A stretch of DNA of 7,347 bases from assembly GCA_934132925.1 (NCBI GenBank), contig CAKPAL010000038.1, positions 1 to 7,347 on the forward strand, in the 5' to 3' direction. The position numbers and the translations under genes are program-made. The notes beneath the pieces were generated by a model. The model ran no database searches. It saw nothing but the letters and a program-made list of their open reading frames with translations, and was not told the DNA's origin. Of this stretch, positions 1 to 5,819 are shown piece by piece (position 1 is the stretch's first letter; every line of letters starts with the position of its first letter). This DNA comes from an uncultured Bacilli bacterium (GTDB lineage Bacteria > Bacillota_I > Bacilli_A > RF39 > UBA660).

Positions 1-330
1 GCTGAAGAAGATATTTTAAAAGGTTTTCTTCCTATCTTAGATAACTTTGAAAGAGCAATAGGTATGGATGATGATAATTTAGAAGATGAAGTATCTAAGT
101 TCTTGGAAGGCTTTAAGCTTATGTATAAGCAGATAAAAGATTTGCTTGAAAAGTTTGAAGTAAAAGAAATTGATTGTTTAGGTAAGGAATTTGATCCAGC
201 ACTAGAGCAAGCTGTTGTTATTGATCATGATGAAACTAAAGAATCAGGAGTTGTAACAGTAGTGTTACAAAAGGGTTATATGTATAAAGATAGAGTACTT
301 AGGACCGCTATGGTAAAGGTAAATGAGTAA
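1..330 (+). CDS. grpE: GrpE nucleotide exchange factor, 5'-truncated by window start
   Basis: GrpE is the cytoplasmic nucleotide exchange factor that releases ADP from DnaK. Only the C-terminal 109 residues are visible. The open frame runs from base 1 with no start codon, so about the first 70-90 residues of a typical GrpE lie outside the window. Visible family signatures are FLPILDNFERAI at the end of the long dimer helix, an amphipathic helical stretch, GKEFDPALEQAV and the C-terminal VLRTAMVKV of the beta domain that contacts DnaK. Two usually conserved positions differ: the family's common His in the FDPxxHxAV motif is Glu, and the RPAMVKV proline is Thr. The gene ends with TAA and overlaps the next gene by 8 bases, so they are co-transcribed with dnaK and dnaJ. 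Identification comes from family motifs plus gene order and is secure. Confidence 0.95.
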   Translation, partial: AEEDILKGFLPILDNFERAIGMDDDNLEDEVSKFLEGFKLMYKQIKDLLEKFEVKEIDCLGKEFDPALEQAVVIDHDETKESGVVTVVLQKGYMYKDRVLRTAMVKVNE

Positions 331-547
331 TATGAATAAAGATACTATAAAAGAAATAATATATATTATTATATCAATAATACTAGCAGTTCTTGCTGTT
401 AAGTTTGTGATATGGTTACTTCCTGTTATATTAGTGGCATTATTTAGCTATCTATTATACATGAATATTAAAAGGAATAAAAAAGAGGAAAATATAAATA
501 AAGAAAAGAACATTAAAGTTATTCATGACTTTGATGATGATAAATAA
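323..547 (+). CDS. Small membrane protein of unknown function between grpE and dnaK
   Basis: This 74-residue protein matches no family I recognise. It has a short polar N-terminus and then an almost unbroken hydrophobic stretch at about residues 12-47. That stretch is interrupted only by Lys27 and Pro34, which suits either a two-helix hairpin or one long segment. A very basic patch follows (KRNKK, residues 50-54), then a Lys/Glu/Asn-rich tail ending in DFDDDK. Positive charges on both sides of the hydrophobic part favour a hairpin with both ends in the cytoplasm. The start at 323 overlaps the end of grpE by 8 bases, with AAAGG at 315-319 only 3 bases upstream. An in-frame ATG at 332 (Met4) has 12-base spacing and is an equally plausible start. 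The stop is TAA, 17 bases before dnaK. Its place inside the heat-shock operon suggests co-expression with the chaperones, but a function is not inferable. Confidence 0.75.
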   Translation: MSNMNKDTIKEIIYIIISIILAVLAVKFVIWLLPVILVALFSYLLYMNIKRNKKEENINKEKNIKVIHDFDDDK

Positions 548-548
548 G

Positions 549-554
549 AAAGGA
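549..554 (+). promoter_or_regulatory. Ribosome binding site that sets the dnaK start
   Basis: AAAGGA lies 10 bases before the ATG at 565 but only 1 base before the upstream in-frame ATG at 556. Translation therefore most likely starts at 565. This gives the family-standard N-terminus MSKIIGIDLGTTNS without the three extra residues of the longer reading. Confidence 0.7.
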
Positions 555-564
555 AATGATAAAT

Positions 565-2385
565 ATGAGTAAAATTATAGGAATAGATTTAGGAACAACT
601 AATAGTTGTGTTGCTGTATATGATGGAGGTGAAGCAAAAGTTATTACTAACCCTGAGGGTATGAGAACTACTCCATCAGTAGTAGCATTTAAAAATGGAG
701 ATATAATTGTTGGTCAAAAGGCTAAAAACCAAATGGTAACTAATAAAGATACTATATCTTCAATTAAAAGAAAAATGGGTACTAGTGAAAAAGTATCCGC
801 TAACGGAAAAGAATATTCTCCTGAAGAGGTATCCGCTATGATATTAGGAGATCTTAAGAAGACTGCTGAAGCATACTTAGGAGAAACTGTTAATAAGGCT
901 GTTATTACAGTACCTGCATATTTTAATGATGCTCAAAGACAAGCTACTAAGAATGCTGGTAAGATTGCTGGTTTAGAGGTAGAGAGAATTATCAATGAAC
1001 CAACTGCTGCAGCTCTTGCTTATGGTCTAGATAAACAAGATAAAAACCAAACAGTACTTGTATATGACTTAGGTGGTGGTACATTTGATGTATCTATTCT
1101 AGAATTAGGTGATGGTGTATTTGAAGTTAAATCTACTAGTGGTAATAACCATTTAGGTGGAGATGACTTTGATGAAAGAGTTATGGATTACATTGTAAGT
1201 GAATTTAAGAAAGAGAGTGGTGTTGATTTAACTAAAGATAAAATGGCTATGCAAAGAGTTAAAGATGCTGCTGAAAAGGCTAAAAAAGATCTTAGTGGTA
1301 TGACTACTACTGAAATATCTCTTCCATTTATTTCACAAGGCGAAGATGGTCCAATTCATTTAAATATGAGTTTAACTAGAGCTAAATTTGAAGACTTAAT
1401 TAGTGATTTAGTAGAGTCTACTACTGAACCAGTAAGAAAAGCTTTAAAAGATGCTGGTTTAACTGCTAAAGATATCGATAAAGTTTTATTAGTAGGAGGT
1501 TCTACGAGGGTTCCATGTGTACAAGAACTAGTTAAGAAAGAATTAGGTAAAGAACCTTCTAAAGAGGTTAACCCTGATGAAGTTGTTGCTATGGGAGCTG
1601 CTATTCAAGGTGGAGTATTAACTGGTGATGTTAATGATATCGTACTTCTTGATGTTACACCATTATCACTTGGTATTGAAACATTAGGTGGAGTAATGAC
1701 AACATTAATTCCTAGAAATACTACAATTCCTACTAGTAAGAGTCAAGTATTTAGTACTGCTGCTGATAATCAACCTGCTGTTGATATTCATGTATTACAA
1801 GGTGAAAGACCAATGGCTAACGATAATAAGACCCTTGGTAACTTCCAATTAACTAACATTCCACCTGCACCTAGAGGAGTACCACAAATTGAGGTTACAT
1901 TTGATATAGATGCTAATGGTATTGTTAATGTTAAAGCAAAAGATTTAGGTACTAAAAAAGAACAATCTATTACTATTACTGCTACTAATACATTAAGCGA
2001 TGAAGAAATTGATAAAATGATGAAAGAAGCAGAAAAAAATAAAGAAGCAGATGCTAAGAAGAAAGAATTAGCAGATGCTAAGAATGAAGCAGAACAAATT
2101 ATTAATATGACTGAAAAGGCTATTAAAGATCTTGGTGATAAAGTATCTGATAGTGATAAGAAAGAAGCTGAAGAGTTAATTGAAAAGACTAAGAAAGCTA
2201 TGGAAGGCGAAGATGCTAAAGAAATCACTGAAGCTAAAGATAAACTATTAGAAAAGGCTAATGCGCTTGCTACTAAGGTTTATGAAAGTGCTGCTAAAGA
2301 AAGTCAAAATACTAATACTGAAGATAGTACAAAAGAAGAAGATAAAAAAGACGATGTAGTAGATGCTGAATTTGAAGAAAAATAA
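565..2385 (+). CDS. dnaK: Molecular chaperone DnaK (Hsp70)
   Basis: This is the ATP-dependent Hsp70 chaperone that binds exposed hydrophobic segments of client proteins, working with DnaJ and GrpE in the cytoplasm. It has 606 residues, close to Bacillus DnaK. The nucleotide-binding domain shows phosphate motif 1 (IGIDLGTTNS, from residue 5), INEPTAAALAYG (from 143), phosphate motif 2 (DLGGGTFD, 168-175) and the adenosine motif around VGGSTRVP (310-317). The conserved interdomain linker is DIVLLDVTP (358-366), followed by the beta substrate-binding domain. From about residue 480 there is a Lys/Glu-rich helical lid, then an acidic tail ending DVVDAEFEEK. The region after SSIKRKMGT is short, so the protein lacks the roughly 24-residue insert of proteobacterial DnaK, as expected for Gram-positives. 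It ends with tandem stops TAATAA. It sits downstream of grpE and a small membrane gene and upstream of dnaJ. Confidence 0.98.
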   Translation: MSKIIGIDLGTTNSCVAVYDGGEAKVITNPEGMRTTPSVVAFKNGDIIVGQKAKNQMVTNKDTISSIKRKMGTSEKVSANGKEYSPEEVSAMILGDLKKTAEAYLGETVNKAVITVPAYFNDAQRQATKNAGKIAGLEVERIINEPTAAALAYGLDKQDKNQTVLVYDLGGGTFDVSILELGDGVFEVKSTSGNNHLGGDDFDERVMDYIVSEFKKESGVDLTKDKMAMQRVKDAAEKAKKDLSGMTTTEISLPFISQGEDGPIHLNMSLTRAKFEDLISDLVESTTEPVRKALKDAGLTAKDIDKVLLVGGSTRVPCVQELVKKELGKEPSKEVNPDEVVAMGAAIQGGVLTGDVNDIVLLDVTPLSLGIETLGGVMTTLIPRNTTIPTSKSQVFSTAADNQPAVDIHVLQGERPMANDNKTLGNFQLTNIPPAPRGVPQIEVTFDIDANGIVNVKAKDLGTKKEQSITITATNTLSDEEIDKMMKEAEKNKEADAKKKELADAKNEAEQIINMTEKAIKDLGDKVSDSDKKEAEELIEKTKKAMEGEDAKEITEAKDKLLEKANALATKVYESAAKESQNTNTEDSTKEEDKKDDVVDAEFEEK

Positions 2386-2392
2386 TAAAGTA

Positions 2393-2416
2393 AAAGCTCT
2401 AGCTTCCTAGAGCTTT
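2393..2416 (+). promoter_or_regulatory. Hairpin between dnaK and dnaJ (attenuator or mRNA processing site)
   Basis: A perfect 10-bp stem (AAAGCTCTAG, 2393-2402, pairing with CTAGAGCTTT, 2407-2416) has a CTTC loop. It begins 5 bases after the tandem dnaK stop codons and ends 12 bases before the dnaJ Shine-Dalgarno. Only UUU, part of the stem itself, precedes a mixed sequence, so a full-strength intrinsic terminator is unlikely. Partial termination, 3'-end protection of dnaK mRNA or RNase processing would fit; this is inference. Confidence 0.7.
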
Positions 2417-2428
2417 ATACTTGTACTT

Positions 2429-2435
2429 GGAGGAG
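2429..2435 (+). promoter_or_regulatory. Ribosome binding site that sets the dnaJ start
   Basis: GGAGGAG lies just before the ATG at 2439. It overlaps, and so argues against, a longer in-frame reading from TTG at 2421. The ATG start gives the canonical DnaJ N-terminus MDKKDYYEVLGV. Confidence 0.85.
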
Positions 2436-2438
2436 ATT

Positions 2439-3551
2439 ATGGATAAAAAAGATTATTATGAGGTACTTGGTGTACCGAAAACTGCTAGTCAAGAAGAAAT
2501 TAAATCAGCATTTAGAAAATTAGCTAAGAAGTATCACCCCGATGTATCTAAAGAGGAAAATGCAGCTGAAAAATTTAAAGAGTGCCAAGAAGCTTATGCA
2601 GTATTGTCTGATGAGAATAAAAGGAAACAATATGATCAATTTGGTCATAGTGCCTTTACTAATTCACAAGGTGGTTTTTCTGGTTTTGATGGTTTTGATT
2701 TTGGTGATTATGGCGACATTATGGAAGAGGTACTTAAGAATTTTGGTTTTAGTACAGGTTCTTCACGAGGTGGTCGAAGTAGAAAACAACATGGTGATGA
2801 TTTATTGTATAGAATGACTGTTACTTTTGATGAGGCTGTTCATGGTAGTAAGAGGGATATTGAAGTAGAATGTGAAGATGTTTGTGATGAGTGTCATGGT
2901 GAAGGTGGTTTTGATAAACATACTTGTCCAGAATGTAAGGGTTCTGGAACAGTAACTCGTCAACAAAGTACAATGTTTGGATCATTCTTATCTAGAACAA
3001 CTTGTCCTCATTGTGGTGGTACTGGTTCTTCATTTGATAAAATATGTACTAGTTGTAAGGGAAAAGGTAAGGTAGTTAAAAAGAAAATACTTACTGTTAC
3101 CATTCCTAAAGGTATTGATACTGGTAATAGAATTAGGCTTGCTGGTAAAGGTGAGGCTGGTGTTAATGGTGGTGATCCAGGGGATTTATATATCGAATTT
3201 GCTGTTAAAAAAGATAATTTTTATGAAAGAGATGGCAATGATGTATATATTACCGTACCACTTACGATTACAGAAGCAGTGTTAGGTTGTAAGAAGGAGA
3301 TACCTACTTTATATGGGACCGCTGTTATAACAATTCCTGATGGTACTAAGAATGGTACTAAATTGAGGCTTAAAGGGAAAGGAATAGATAGTGATATTAA
3401 TGGTAAAAAAGGTGATATGTATGTTATTGTTAATGTTATTATTCCTTCTAAATTAAATAAGAAACAAAAAGATTTATTTAAACTTTTAGCAGAAACTGAT
3501 CTTGATGATGATGCAGAGTTTACTAGATATAAAAAGATGCTTAAAGATTAG
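2439..3551 (+). CDS. dnaJ: Molecular chaperone DnaJ (Hsp40, type I)
   Basis: This cochaperone delivers clients to DnaK and stimulates its ATPase. It has 370 residues, the normal length. The J domain covers about residues 1-70 with the essential HPD tripeptide at 33-35 (KYHPDVSKE). A Gly/Phe-rich region follows (about 68-100, GGFSGFDGFDFG). The zinc-binding domain has all four CxxCxGxG repeats, at 149-156 (CDECHGEG), 163-170 (CPECKGSG), 189-196 (CPHCGGTG) and 203-210 (CTSCKGKG). The C-terminal beta domains for client binding end with a short dimerisation segment. All expected domains are present, making it a class A DnaJ. It follows dnaK by 53 bases with a hairpin between them, and is the last gene of the operon, followed by an intrinsic terminator. 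The stop is TAG. Confidence 0.98.
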   Translation: MDKKDYYEVLGVPKTASQEEIKSAFRKLAKKYHPDVSKEENAAEKFKECQEAYAVLSDENKRKQYDQFGHSAFTNSQGGFSGFDGFDFGDYGDIMEEVLKNFGFSTGSSRGGRSRKQHGDDLLYRMTVTFDEAVHGSKRDIEVECEDVCDECHGEGGFDKHTCPECKGSGTVTRQQSTMFGSFLSRTTCPHCGGTGSSFDKICTSCKGKGKVVKKKILTVTIPKGIDTGNRIRLAGKGEAGVNGGDPGDLYIEFAVKKDNFYERDGNDVYITVPLTITEAVLGCKKEIPTLYGTAVITIPDGTKNGTKLRLKGKGIDSDINGKKGDMYVIVNVIIPSKLNKKQKDLFKLLAETDLDDDAEFTRYKKMLKD

Positions 3552-3587
3552 TTTTGAGAGAGAAATATTATAGATAAATTATTATAT

Positions 3588-3619
3588 AGAGAACTAATTG
3601 TAATGGTTAGTTCTTTTTT
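3588..3619 (+). terminator. Intrinsic terminator after dnaJ
   Basis: AGAACTAA (3590-3597) pairs perfectly with TTAGTTCT (3607-3614) around a 9-base loop and runs straight into a T tract (3614-3619). Two outer pairs, G·T and A-T, extend the stem. It lies 37 bases after the dnaJ stop and closes the chaperone operon. Confidence 0.88.
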
Positions 3620-3623
3620 GATA

Positions 3624-3651
3624 TTGATTTATTTATTTTAAATGATATAAT
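3624..3651 (+). promoter_or_regulatory. Promoter of the L,D-transpeptidase gene, extended -10 type
   Basis: The -10 box is a perfect TATAAT (3646-3651) preceded by TGA, giving the extended -10 motif TGnTATAAT. The -35 candidate TTGATT (3624-3629) is 16 bases upstream. It begins 5 bases after the T tract of the dnaJ terminator. Transcription would start near 3658, just before the Shine-Dalgarno AAGGAGG at 3667-3673. Confidence 0.75.
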
Positions 3652-3682
3652 AGTAGGTATATTTGTAAGGAGGAAAAGTTAT

Positions 3683-4552
3683 ATGAATAAAATAAAGAAT
3701 AGAATTATTAGTGGTCTACTAGCAGGTACGATATTAATGACTGCTGGGGGATGTTCATTAAGGGATAAAAACGATGACAATGGTACTAACAATATACCTA
3801 ACACTATTGAAGATTATGATAGTGATGGTGATAATGATAATGATAGTGAAGTTATTGATGATGTAGTTAATGACGATAAAGTAATTGAAGAAAATGTATT
3901 ACCAATAGAGGATACAAATATTGGAGATGATATGAATATTAATAAAGAAGATAATACTATTCCTTCTCAAGGTAATGATTATGAGGTAGTAGAAGTAAAT
4001 AATTTTGCTTATGTTTTATATGATACACCTTTATATGATATTAATATGATAGAAATAGATTATATTGATAAGTATCAAAAAGTAAGTGTTATTAATAATA
4101 ATGGTAATATGACTGAAGTCTGCTACTACAGAGGAGTAAATGATTTTGTGTATGGTTATATTTATAATGATAGTTATGAGATGTTACCTAGTTTATTTGT
4201 TGAAGTTGATATTAGTGATCAAATAGTTAATATGTATGTTGATAGTAGTTTAGTAGTTTCTAGTGATACAGTAACTGGTAAGACTTCTACACCAACTAGA
4301 ATAGGATATTTTGGTATTACTTATAAAGAGAAAGATACTTACTTAAGAGGTAGTGATTATTGTTCACATGTTGATTACTGGATGCCATTTGATGGTGGTA
4401 TTGGACTACATGATGCTGATTGGAGAGATACTTTTGGCGGTGATATCTACATCAATAGTGGTAGTCATGGCTGTGTAAACTTACCTGATGATGTAGCTAG
4501 AACTATTTATGATAATGTAGAGGCTGGTAGTAAGGTTTTAGTGCATAAATAG
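3683..4552 (+). CDS. Lipoprotein L,D-transpeptidase (YkuD domain)
   Basis: This is a predicted cell-surface enzyme that forms 3-3 peptidoglycan cross-links or attaches proteins to stem peptides. It has 289 residues. The N-terminus has a basic n-region, a hydrophobic core and the lipobox-like TAGGC with Cys24 as the likely lipid anchor. The -3 residue is Ala rather than Leu, so the lipobox is slightly off consensus. Residues 25-99 are a low-complexity Asp/Asn/Glu-rich spacer. About 100-170 resembles an SH3-like domain (FAYVLYDTPLYD, then YGYIYN). The YkuD catalytic domain runs from about 172 to the end with GLHDADWR (His243) and GSHGCVNL (Ser261, His262, catalytic Cys264). The layout LHDxxWR...FGGD...GSHGC resembles Enterococcus Ldtfm, which is known for beta-lactam-resistant cross-linking; resistance is not inferable here. 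It has its own promoter, RBS and terminator. Substrate specificity is unknown. Confidence 0.9.
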   Translation: MNKIKNRIISGLLAGTILMTAGGCSLRDKNDDNGTNNIPNTIEDYDSDGDNDNDSEVIDDVVNDDKVIEENVLPIEDTNIGDDMNINKEDNTIPSQGNDYEVVEVNNFAYVLYDTPLYDINMIEIDYIDKYQKVSVINNNGNMTEVCYYRGVNDFVYGYIYNDSYEMLPSLFVEVDISDQIVNMYVDSSLVVSSDTVTGKTSTPTRIGYFGITYKEKDTYLRGSDYCSHVDYWMPFDGGIGLHDADWRDTFGGDIYINSGSHGCVNLPDDVARTIYDNVEAGSKVLVHK

Positions 4553-4558
4553 AATGAT

Positions 4559-4592
4559 AAAATGACTATGCAGGAAATGTATAGTTATTTTT
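4559..4592 (+). terminator. Intrinsic terminator after the L,D-transpeptidase gene
   Basis: AAAATGACTATGC (4559-4571) pairs with GTATAGTTATTTT (4579-4591), with two G·T wobbles and a 7-base loop, and ends in a TTTTT run (4588-4592). It starts 6 bases after the transpeptidase stop codon. The A run on the left arm means it could also act weakly on the opposite strand. Confidence 0.8.
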
Positions 4593-4598
4593 ATATAT

Positions 4599-4626
4599 AA
4601 AAAAGAGATTGACATTTGTCAATCTC
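4599..4626 (-). terminator. Intrinsic terminator of the minus-strand 86-aa gene
   Basis: A perfect 9-bp stem, GAGATTGAC (4605-4613) with GTCAATCTC (4618-4626), has a 4-base loop. AAAAAA at 4599-4604 becomes a U6 tract when read on the minus strand. It lies 20 bases beyond the stop of the minus-strand gene, with the right polarity to terminate it. Confidence 0.88.
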
Positions 4627-4646
4627 AATAATCTGAAGTTCTTTAA

Positions 4647-4907
4647 TTATCTAAAAGCTTCTAATCTAAATGGAGTATCATAAATATCGTAACCATATTC
4701 GGTTATTCTTCTTATTACAAAAGTTAGTAGTCGATAATCTTTTAGTTTATCTTTTTTTCCTAACTTAATTAAAACATCTTCATAAGATTTATTCCAATTT
4801 AATTTATTAGGGTTTTTATATTCAAAAAGTGCTCTAGTTACTTCTTCTACTTCATTAAAAATATCATCTGGTATACCAAGAGATATGATTTTTCTTCCTT
4901 CTAACAT
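4647..4907 (-). CDS. Small protein of unknown function (86 aa)
   Basis: I do not recognise the family. The protein is 86 residues, soluble-looking and rich in Lys, Glu and Asp, with no signal peptide or membrane segment. The N-terminus (KIISLGIPDDIFNEVEEV, residues 6-23) looks like a beta strand followed by an amphipathic helix. This recalls the opening of ribbon-helix-helix DNA-binding proteins, but the second helix is not clearly in register, so this is only a weak suggestion. The C-terminal half contains a probable helix (DYRLLTFVIRRITEYG). The gene is well supported as real. It has AGGAGG (CCTCCT at 4914-4919 on the plus strand) 6 bases before the ATG, a plausible promoter further upstream, a TAA stop and a dedicated terminator. 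It is convergent with the transpeptidase gene, divergent from scpA, and monocistronic. Confidence 0.8.
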   Translation of the reverse strand: MLEGRKIISLGIPDDIFNEVEEVTRALFEYKNPNKLNWNKSYEDVLIKLGKKDKLKDYRLLTFVIRRITEYGYDIYDTPFRLEAFR

Positions 4908-4930
4908 AATATTCCTCCTGTTATTTTATT

Positions 4931-4959
4931 ATAATACTTCATGTAGTAAAAATATGTAA
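4931..4959 (-). promoter_or_regulatory. Probable promoter of the minus-strand 86-aa gene
   Basis: Read on the minus strand, TTACAT (4954-4959) and TATTAT (4931-4936) are separated by 17 bases. An overlapping TATAAT (4928-4933) could serve instead, with longer spacing. The elements lie about 25-50 bases upstream of the start codon. Both boxes are imperfect and the region is AT-rich, so confidence is moderate. Confidence 0.45.
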
Positions 4960-4997
4960 CCATTGTGACTACAAATTAATGATTATATCTTTACTGA

Positions 4998-5016
4998 TAA
5001 TGTATATGATACATTA
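4998..5016. promoter_or_regulatory. 19-bp palindrome, possible operator
   Basis: TAATGTATATGATACATTA has perfect 8-bp arms around a 3-base centre. It lies about 40 bases upstream of the -35 box of scpA and about 40 bases upstream of the proposed -35 of the divergent 86-aa gene. That position suits a regulator site, but palindromes of this length occur by chance in AT-rich DNA, and no cognate regulator is known. Confidence 0.3.
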
Positions 5017-5056
5017 ATTTTGTTAGAAAATCAAGGCTTTTATTAAAGGTTCTTTA

Positions 5057-5085
5057 TTTACTAATGGTAAAATACATGATATAAT
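5057..5085 (+). promoter_or_regulatory. Promoter of the scpA-scpB-ruvB operon, extended -10 type
   Basis: TATAAT (5080-5085) is preceded by TGA, making an extended -10. A TTTACT -35 candidate (5057-5062) is 17 bases upstream. Transcription starting near 5092 would give a leader of only about 13 bases before the scpA ATG at 5105, with the purine-rich AGGATGGTGG (5091-5100) as the Shine-Dalgarno region at its very 5' end. Confidence 0.7.
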
Positions 5086-5104
5086 TAATTAGGATGGTGG
5101 ATAT

Positions 5105-5818
5105 ATGGATTATATATCAATAGATAATTTTGAGGGACCTTTAGATTTGTTATTACATTTAGTTAAAGAGGCTAATATAGATATACTTGATATAAAGGTG
5201 GAAGAAATAACTGATAAATATTTAGAATATATAAAGAGGGAAGAAGAGTTAAATATTAATATAGCGGCTTCTTATTTAGTTATGGCTTCAGAACTTATGT
5301 ATTTAAAATCGAAATCTCTTTTACCTGTTGTTAAGAAAGATGATGAAGAGGTAGAAGATGAAGAAATAACAAGGGAGAATTTAATTAATAGATTGATAGA
5401 GTATAAAAGATATAAAGAAATGACACCGGTATTTAAAGAACTTGAAGAGGAAAGAAAGAAGATTTATATTAAGGCTCCGGAAAAAGTTAGTAATTATGTA
5501 GATAATACTTTAGTAGGAGAAGCATCAGTAGATGATTTGATTGAGGCTTTTAAAAGATTTTTAGAGAGAAAAGAAGAAGAAAAACCACTTGAGACTACTA
5601 TTGCTAGGAAAGAGTATTCAGTTAAAGAGAGAAAGAATAATATTAGAAATATATTAAAAGTAAAGAAGAAGGCTTATTTAGAAGAATTATTTGAGGAATA
5701 TAATAGACCAGTAGTGGTAGTTACTTTTTTATCGATATTAGAGATGGTTAAGGAAAAATCAGTAGTAATAAGTCAAGATAGGAATTTTGATAAAATATTA
5801 ATAGAATTGAGGAATTAA
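5105..5818 (+). CDS. scpA: Segregation and condensation protein A (kleisin)
   Basis: ScpA is the kleisin that bridges the head and neck of the SMC dimer. With ScpB it forms the SMC-ScpAB complex that compacts and separates sister chromosomes on the nucleoid. It has 237 residues, slightly shorter than Bacillus ScpA. The N-terminal signature is clear (FEGPLDLLLHLVKE, from about residue 9), followed by IDILDIKVEEITDKYLEYI. Next comes the helix ending in YLVMASELMYLKSKSLLP, which binds the SMC neck. A charged middle section with acidic and Lys-rich stretches follows, where ScpB is expected to bind. The C-terminal winged helix (about 165-237) contains VVVTFLSILEMVKEKSV, the part that contacts the SMC head. 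The start at 5105 gives the canonical N-terminus. Only one base separates the stop from the scpB ATG, so the two are translationally linked. Confidence 0.97.
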   Translation: MDYISIDNFEGPLDLLLHLVKEANIDILDIKVEEITDKYLEYIKREEELNINIAASYLVMASELMYLKSKSLLPVVKKDDEEVEDEEITRENLINRLIEYKRYKEMTPVFKELEEERKKIYIKAPEKVSNYVDNTLVGEASVDDLIEAFKRFLERKEEEKPLETTIARKEYSVKERKNNIRNILKVKKKAYLEELFEEYNRPVVVVTFLSILEMVKEKSVVISQDRNFDKILIELRN

Positions 5819-5819
5819 G

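Noticed and set aside
556..564. Earlier ATG for dnaK giving three extra residues
   Set aside because: It lies only 1 base from the Shine-Dalgarno, whereas the ATG at 565 is well spaced and gives the canonical MSKIIGIDLG start.
1788..2228. 146-codon open frame on the minus strand inside dnaK
   Set aside because: It is antisense to the conserved C-terminal half of dnaK, and its Ser/Leu-rich product is the expected mirror of Lys/Glu-rich lid codons. No convincing RBS or family motif is present.
2421..2438. TTG start for dnaJ adding six residues
   Set aside because: The extension overlaps the strong GGAGGAG site that serves the ATG at 2439, and DnaJ proteins begin at the position of that ATG.
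2542..2817. 91-codon open frame on the plus strand inside dnaJ
   Set aside because: It is an out-of-frame shadow of the J-domain and Gly/Phe region of dnaJ, with no recognisable motif.
5037..5048. Short inverted repeat CTTT-TATT-AAAG upstream of scpA
   Set aside because: A 4-bp AT-rich stem is too weak to be a terminator or riboswitch element and is expected by chance.
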